Positions 4,860-8,987 of a stretch of DNA of 8,987 nucleotides are shown one piece after another. Source of the DNA: an uncultured Anaerotruncus sp. GTDB taxonomy: Bacteria; Bacillota_A; Clostridia; Oscillospirales; CAG-272. Position 1 is the first letter of the stretch; each line of letters begins with the position of its first letter. Location of the stretch: assembly GCA_958414155.1 (NCBI GenBank), contig CATYWI010000023.1, forward strand, positions 1 to 8,987. The letters are read 5' to 3'. The notes below the pieces were generated by a model. The model was not told the origin of the DNA. It saw nothing but the letters and a program-made list of their open reading frames with translations, and did no database searches. Position numbers and translations under genes: made by a program.

Positions 4860-7508
4860 TTAACATAATGTTAATCTCATCAGTTCCATGGAGCGTCTGT
4901 CGAGGTCGAAGAGATACTCCCCTTCGCCCCATCCGCCGGGCAGCCATGCAACCTCGGTGATGATCTCGGGGATCTCGGTGTCCTCCGGAATTATGCCCGA
5001 GCCGGGATGATGGTTATCATCAATTATCCATGCTTCGCTGTCGGCATGCTCCGTGCATGCGTGATTGTAGGGCAGCCCGCTTCCGGAATGCATTCCGTAA
5101 TATCTGCCGTTGCCCGAGAGGTACTGATAATAGGGATAATATTTGTTCGAATAAGGTCTTATGCCTTCAGAGGATTTTACACAGGTATACTGCGTGTCGC
5201 TCACATAGACCTCCATCGGGAAGCTACGGTTGACAAGCACCAGCGTCCTCTGTTCAAGGTTCTCGACCGGGCATTTATCGCACGCAACTCCGCCGGTCAC
5301 CGAATCAAAAAGCACCCATACATGACGGTCGCATTCGGTCGTCGGCTGAGTACCGCGCAGGAAGTAGCCGGTCTCGGCGCAGTTCCCTCTCGGGTCGTTG
5401 CGGCAGGCGTCCGTCATGAGCTTGCCTGAATATTTGCAGTAGGTGCACTTTATCACATCATCTGAGACGGTAAAGGTCTTCAGTGTCTCGGTACCGTTTT
5501 CCACCGCATCGAATATCGGCTGATGGATCTCCGTCATCATTGTATTCCACACGATACCAGACGGGTTGTCACCGGGAATAGCCTTAGGATATTCATAGCC
5601 ATACCATACACCGCAAATGTAATACGGCGAGTAACCTACGAACCACCTGTCATAGTTGTCACCTGCCGAACCTGTTTTGGCGGCAAGCTCTATCTTTGAA
5701 TCGAGCTTTATATATCCGCTGTGGGCAACAACATTCTGCAGAAGCTTGGTCATTATGGACGACGTCGCCTCGCTGAGCGCTATCGTTCCCTTGTAATCGT
5801 TCTGTAATATCGTATTTCCGACGCTGTCAAGCACCTTGAGGTACGAGTGAGACTCGTTGTATACGCCGTGGTTGGCAAATATCGAATACGCTGCCGTCAT
5901 TTCACGCACGGTAAGACCGTAGTTGAGCTGTCCGAGCGCAAGCGCGGCATACCCCTTATCGGTAAGCGTTCTTCCGCTTTCAAGCGTTTTCGACTCGATC
6001 AGATTTTCAAGTCCGAGAGTGTCGCGGCAGAAACAGAACGAATTATCAAGCCCCACAAGCTCAAGCACCTTAAGGGAAACGGTGTTGAGCGAATTTTCGA
6101 CAGAATATTTCACGTTTGTAAGCCCGCGATAATAGTAGTCGAAGTTCTTGGGCCATGCAGTATCATTTGTAAAGGTGAACGGAGTATCGTCGAACACTGA
6201 GGCATACGTGATCAGACCGCGTTCGATAGCCGGAGCGTATACCGCAAGCGGCTTTATGGATGAACCCGGCGAACGCTTTGTGTAGGTCGCGTAGCTCTGT
6301 ATACGGTTGCCTGTCTTTTCGCCGCGGGCGCCAACAACACCGAGTATATCTCCCGTGTCGGGATCGATCACTATCGCAGACGACTGTGCGGGAATACCGG
6401 ATTTGTTTTCAGGAAAATTCGAATCGTCAAGATAGGTCTCTTCAAGTATGCTCTGTATACGCTCATCGACCAGAAGATATATCTGCCAGCCGCTGTTGTA
6501 GACCTTCAGCGCCGCCATTTCACGCGATACCTTGTACTGCTCGGCATAGTCGCTTATGATATCCTCTATTGCCATATCGGTATACCACGAGTTGACATTT
6601 ATCTCACGCGTATCATCGTGAACATTCAGCACAAGCTCTTTGTCATATGCCTCGTCATACTCGCGCTTGTTGATAAGTCCTTGCTCAAGCATCAGATCGA
6701 GCACGGTATTGCGCCGCTCACGGTTTTTCTCCGGATGTGTTATCGGATTGTACCGTGCCGGGTTTTTGGTTATCGAGGCAATGGCGGCGCACTCTATCAG
6801 TGTAAGCTCGCTGACATCCTTATCGAAATACTTGTTTGCCGCAGCCTGTACTCCGTAGCACCCGGAGCCGAGATTTATAATGTTGAGATACAACTCAAGT
6901 ATCTCTTCCTTTTCCATCTTCTTTTCAAGGTCGAGCGCCCAAAGTATCTCCTGTATCTTACGCTGTATTTTGTATGAGTCGTCACCGCTCACGTTTTTTA
7001 TAAGCTGCTGTGTAAGCGTTGAGCCGCCGTAACTTGAGCTGTCAAAGCCGAGGAAGAAGTTCGCGCCCGCCTTTATCGTGCGCAGCCAGTCCACGCCGTC
7101 ATGTGTACGGAAACGCTTGTCTTCGACCGCAATGAAGGCGTTCTGAAGATTCATCGGGATCTTATCGTATTCAATAAATATGCTGTTCTTCGGACCGTAA
7201 AGGCGCTCGTTTTCAAGCTCGACAGCCTCGCCGACGCGATTTGAACGGTCGGTGAAGTTATAACGGTAAACGCGCGTGGTGGTGGAAGCATTGAAATCCA
7301 GCTTATATTGCGAGATGTCCACCTCTGTCTGGACGTAGTTCTTTATATATATCGTAAACGCGCACGCTACGATAATCCCCGTCAGCGCACATATAAGCAG
7401 AAATGTAACGAGCACGTTTATAAAACCGCGGAAGAACACTCCAACGCCGTGCAGAAAGATCTTTCCCGCCTTTTTTATTTCGTTATGCCAGTTTATATCT
7501 TTTTGCAT
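4860..7508 (-). CDS. Class A penicillin-binding protein (glycosyltransferase/transpeptidase)
   Basis: This bifunctional enzyme polymerises lipid II into glycan strands and cross-links their peptides on the outer face of the membrane. The 882 residues comprise a cytoplasmic N-terminus, one membrane anchor (about 29-55), a GT51 domain and a transpeptidase. GT51 shows the catalytic motif EDKRFRTHDGVDW with Glu129, GGSTLTQQLIKN (161-172), the LELYLNIINLGSGCYGVQAAA segment's core (about 204-224) and RRNTVL (265-270). The transpeptidase has SSIK with nucleophile Ser416 and Lys419, SLN (473-475) and KTG (611-613). The tail (about 680-882) carries Cys at 688, 691, 702, 710, 726, 743, 746, 776, 818 and 882. 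The segment around 691-729 (CKYSG...GTQPTTECDRH) resembles tails of other Firmicute PBP1A proteins, while the Tyr/Gly/His-rich stretch about 785-840 is less usual. GAAGG (7520-7516), 7 bases upstream, supports the start. It could be called pbpA, ponA or pbp1A; paralogues make the symbol uncertain. Confidence 0.95.
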   Translation of the reverse strand: MQKDINWHNEIKKAGKIFLHGVGVFFRGFINVLVTFLLICALTGIIVACAFTIYIKNYVQTEVDISQYKLDFNASTTTRVYRYNFTDRSNRVGEAVELENERLYGPKNSIFIEYDKIPMNLQNAFIAVEDKRFRTHDGVDWLRTIKAGANFFLGFDSSSYGGSTLTQQLIKNVSGDDSYKIQRKIQEILWALDLEKKMEKEEILELYLNIINLGSGCYGVQAAANKYFDKDVSELTLIECAAIASITKNPARYNPITHPEKNRERRNTVLDLMLEQGLINKREYDEAYDKELVLNVHDDTREINVNSWYTDMAIEDIISDYAEQYKVSREMAALKVYNSGWQIYLLVDERIQSILEETYLDDSNFPENKSGIPAQSSAIVIDPDTGDILGVVGARGEKTGNRIQSYATYTKRSPGSSIKPLAVYAPAIERGLITYASVFDDTPFTFTNDTAWPKNFDYYYRGLTNVKYSVENSLNTVSLKVLELVGLDNSFCFCRDTLGLENLIESKTLESGRTLTDKGYAALALGQLNYGLTVREMTAAYSIFANHGVYNESHSYLKVLDSVGNTILQNDYKGTIALSEATSSIMTKLLQNVVAHSGYIKLDSKIELAAKTGSAGDNYDRWFVGYSPYYICGVWYGYEYPKAIPGDNPSGIVWNTMMTEIHQPIFDAVENGTETLKTFTVSDDVIKCTYCKYSGKLMTDACRNDPRGNCAETGYFLRGTQPTTECDRHVWVLFDSVTGGVACDKCPVENLEQRTLVLVNRSFPMEVYVSDTQYTCVKSSEGIRPYSNKYYPYYQYLSGNGRYYGMHSGSGLPYNHACTEHADSEAWIIDDNHHPGSGIIPEDTEIPEIITEVAWLPGGWGEGEYLFDLDRRSMELMRLTLC

Positions 7509-7544
7509 TCCTTGACCTTCGATTTTTGTTATAGGTTATTTCAT

Positions 7545-7563
7545 TCCGCACAACGGCTGCGGA
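7545..7563 (-). other. Short hairpin in the presumed leader of the PBP gene
   Basis: TCCGCA (7545-7550) and TGCGGA (7558-7563) form a six-bp stem with a seven-base loop, 36 bases upstream of the PBP start codon. I could not find a convincing sigma-A promoter for the PBP on the minus strand in the 7509-7703 gap, so whether this hairpin is transcribed is unknown. Weak -10-like AT-rich stretches at about 7584-7616 lack a matching -35 box. Confidence 0.35.
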
Positions 7564-7600
7564 TGCAACGGGACTGTTTCACTTATTTTACCACCCTTAT

Positions 7601-7630
7601 TTGAATATATTATGAATTCGGGACAATAAT
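7601..7630 (+). promoter_or_regulatory. Possible promoter of the small exported protein gene
   Basis: On the plus strand TTGAAT (7601-7606), an 18-base spacer and AATAAT (7625-7630) make a fair sigma-A match. Transcription would begin near 7637, giving a leader of about 67 bases. If the BofC-like label is right, a sporulation sigma factor could instead drive the gene; I do not see a clear sigma-G or sigma-F box. Confidence 0.4.
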
Positions 7631-7653
7631 AATGAAAAAGAGTTTTTTCACCC

Positions 7654-7668
7654 CCGCGACGCTCGCGG
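7654..7668 (+). other. Short GC hairpin in the leader of the small exported protein gene
   Basis: CCGCG (7654-7658) and CGCGG (7664-7668) pair around the loop ACGCT. It lies about 20 bases before the AGGAG Shine-Dalgarno (7689-7693). It is short, and no T-run follows, so it is only a possible leader structure. Confidence 0.35.
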
Positions 7669-7703
7669 AGAGTCCGGAAATAAAATAAAGGAGAACAGTA
7701 AAA

Positions 7704-8114
7704 ATGAAGAAAAAGCTCATGGCGGCGGTCACGATAGCCGCCGTAATTTCTCTCGCGCTTTCAACGGCGGCAGTCGTAATATGCTCGGATGCCTTTGCGA
7801 GCCACGGCAAAAACACCGCCGACGACAGTTCATCGCCCTCTCACATGAGTGAGCCATACGTCGAAACCTCCGCCACGCACACCGAAGCCGATACATCCTC
7901 GGCGGAGAGTGCCGGTCTGTACGGTACCGACATGTATCTTTTGAGGTACGAAGCCGGAGTACTCGAGATCATCGGTACAAGCGGAAAGCTCCTGTGGTCG
8001 GCGCCGTACGATCCCGAACTCATCGATACGGAAGAAGCGGAGCTGCTGAACGGCGGGATAATTTTTACCGATCGCGATGCCCTGCGTTCTGCGCTTGAGG
8101 ATCTGCTCACCTGA
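7704..8114 (+). CDS. Small exported protein with a BofC-like C-terminal domain
   Basis: This encodes 136 residues in three parts. The first is a signal peptide or membrane anchor (KKK then a hydrophobic run, about 5-27) with an AFA-S signal peptidase I site after Ala32. Next is a Ser/Thr/Glu/Asp-rich linker (33-70). Last is a compact domain (about 74-136) that runs YLLRYEAGVLEII, then DPELIDTEEAELLNGGIIF, then DRDALRSALEDLL. This order, a strand beginning Y-L-L-R-x-E/Y-x-G, then an acidic 'L...L..GI.f.d...L...LED' helix-strand-helix pattern, resembles the C-terminal domain of BofC, a forespore protein that in Bacillus restrains the SpoIVB protease. The resemblance is from memory and modest. 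Related stand-alone exported domains occur widely in Clostridia without a proven role. AGGAG at 7689-7693, ten bases upstream, supports the start. The gene diverges from the PBP gene and converges on dnaE. Confidence 0.72.
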   Translation: MKKKLMAAVTIAAVISLALSTAAVVICSDAFASHGKNTADDSSSPSHMSEPYVETSATHTEADTSSAESAGLYGTDMYLLRYEAGVLEIIGTSGKLLWSAPYDPELIDTEEAELLNGGIIFTDRDALRSALEDLLT

Positions 8115-8129
8115 TATCAGCGCAGAACG
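8085..8129. terminator. Perfect inverted repeat spanning two convergent stop codons; possible terminator
   Basis: CGTTCTGCGCT (8085-8095) and AGCGCAGAACG (8119-8129) are perfect 11-base complements separated by 23 bases. The loop holds the plus-strand stop codon (8112-8114); the minus-strand dnaE stop (8119-8117) straddles the loop and the right arm. A further TGAG/CTCA pairing (8096-8099 with 8106-8109) and the palindrome CTGATATCAG (8111-8120) lie inside. On the plus strand the stem is followed by ACATTTTCCTTT, a weak T-rich tract. On the minus strand no T-run follows. It may end the small gene's transcript, with weaker action on dnaE. Confidence 0.5.
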
Positions 8130-8987
8130 ACATTTTCCTTTCCCGCCTCGGCGCACAGCTCGGCAATAAGGCATCCGCCGATATCCGCGCCGATGGGATT
8201 GTTTTCGTATTTTGCTTCGTCCGCAAAGTAAAACACCGTGCGCAGTCCGCCGTCAAATATACCGACGAGATTGGCGCATTTTCTGTATATCAAACTGTCA
8301 CGCGAGGGAACCCGGATATACAGTACCGCCGGAGCCTTTTTTACCTGCACCGGCGTGCCGGAGACGGCGGGCTTATCGGTTACGGCATTATTTTTCTGTT
8401 CACGGTATCTTTCATTCGGGATAAGCGGGGATATATGTCCGAGGAGGATCTTCACCTCGTCCCCGTCATTTCCTTCGCGGACCGAAAGCGTACCGCGGAC
8501 AGTCACCGCTTCATCCTCGCGTATTATGCCACTGTATTTATCATACATCTTCGGGAACGCAATGACCTCACATTTGCCGAAGCTGTCATCAAGCGTGAAA
8601 AAAGCCATTGTCTCGCCGCCGCGTGTCGTCTTTCTTGTAACGGAAACTATTATCCCCGCCACGGTCACGGCTTGTCTGTCTCTGACGCCCTCGTTTTCCC
8701 CATCTCCGGCAAGCTCACCGAGAGATACCGTATCAAGTCCCGAGATATGCTTTGAATAACCGTCAAGAACATGCCCGGAAAAGCACATTCCGGCGCTTTC
8801 CTTTTCATAGGCAAGCAGCTCGCGGAACGAATATTCGGGGATATCCGGGTATATGCACAGTCCACCGCCGTTCACGGCTTTATTGTCAACGGCAGCGGAA
8901 AACATATCGAGCTGACCTTCAAGATTCCGGCGGCTCCTGTCCGCAAGCGCTGTCATGGCAGGCGTCAGGGCTTCGATCATACGTGAG
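8117..8987 (-). CDS. dnaE: DNA polymerase III alpha subunit, C-terminal part (runs off right edge)
   Basis: About 289 C-terminal residues of the replicative polymerase are visible, and the frame is still open at the right edge (the codons before the first visible Met encode Ser-Arg), so the Met at 8980 is internal. Counting from that Met, RRNLEGQLDMF (17-27) and YSFRELLAYEKESAGMCFSGHVLDGY (about 50-75) are typical of the region after the polymerase core in DnaE. An OB-fold runs about 104-188 (VTVAGIIVSVTRKTTRGGETMAFFTLDD onward, seen as strands with Gly turns). The last part (about 216-287, starting LYIRVPSRDS) matches the tau-binding end of alpha. The polymerase active site and PHP domain are outside the window. 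It is the DnaE type, not PolC, because the OB-fold follows the polymerase region. It converges on the small exported gene with two bases between stop codons. Confidence 0.93.
   Translation of the reverse strand, partial: SRMIEALTPAMTALADRSRRNLEGQLDMFSAAVDNKAVNGGGLCIYPDIPEYSFRELLAYEKESAGMCFSGHVLDGYSKHISGLDTVSLGELAGDGENEGVRDRQAVTVAGIIVSVTRKTTRGGETMAFFTLDDSFGKCEVIAFPKMYDKYSGIIREDEAVTVRGTLSVREGNDGDEVKILLGHISPLIPNERYREQKNNAVTDKPAVSGTPVQVKKAPAVLYIRVPSRDSLIYRKCANLVGIFDGGLRTVFYFADEAKYENNPIGADIGGCLIAELCAEAGKENVVLR

Noticed and set aside
5007..5429. Plus-strand open frame opposite the PBP tail
   Set aside because: It is antisense to a clear PBP coding region and has no start signals or recognisable domain.
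8238..8759. Plus-strand open frames opposite dnaE
   Set aside because: They are antisense to clear DnaE sequence, Ser/Pro-rich from codon bias, and lack Shine-Dalgarno sites.

Overview
The window looks like a stretch of core chromosome from a Firmicute of the Clostridia type, probably an uncultured or gut lineage near Oscillospirales. This is inferred from protein style only: a SecA with a CPCGSGKKYKKCC tail, an MnmA with the NPCVVCN form of the active-site motif, a class A PBP with a long Cys-containing C-terminal tail, purine-rich Shine-Dalgarno sites and near-consensus sigma-A promoters. I see no phage, transposon, CRISPR, rRNA or tRNA.

Layout from left to right. Positions 1-96 hold the start of a small membrane protein (minus strand, runs off the edge), overlapping the stop of secA by one base. 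Positions 96-2867 are secA (minus). A 194-base divergent gap (2868-3061) holds the promoters of secA and mnmA and a stem-loop at the predicted 5' end of the mnmA mRNA. mnmA (3062-4111, plus) ends in a string of three hairpins, one of which is a classic terminator. It converges on a small lipoprotein gene of unknown function (4232-4726, minus), which has a perfect TTGACA-17-TATAAT promoter and a stable leader hairpin. Upstream of that on the minus strand is a complete class A penicillin-binding protein (4860-7508). A second divergent gap (7509-7703) separates it from a small exported protein with a BofC-like C-terminus (7704-8114, plus). That gene converges, with only two bases between the stop codons, on the 3' end of dnaE (8117-8987, minus, runs off the right edge).

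The genes are mostly housekeeping: protein export (SecA), tRNA wobble thiolation (MnmA), cell-wall synthesis (PBP1A) and replication (DnaE). They look like separate transcription units rather than one pathway. The two small exported proteins flanking the PBP are the least understood products here.

I found no convincing new multi-gene system. The items most worth checking are the Cys-rich, Tyr/Gly/His-rich tail of the PBP, the two small exported proteins beside it, the 11-bp perfect inverted repeat spanning the convergent stop codons at 8085-8129, and the repeated pattern of a hairpin in the leader of each plus- or minus-strand gene except secA.
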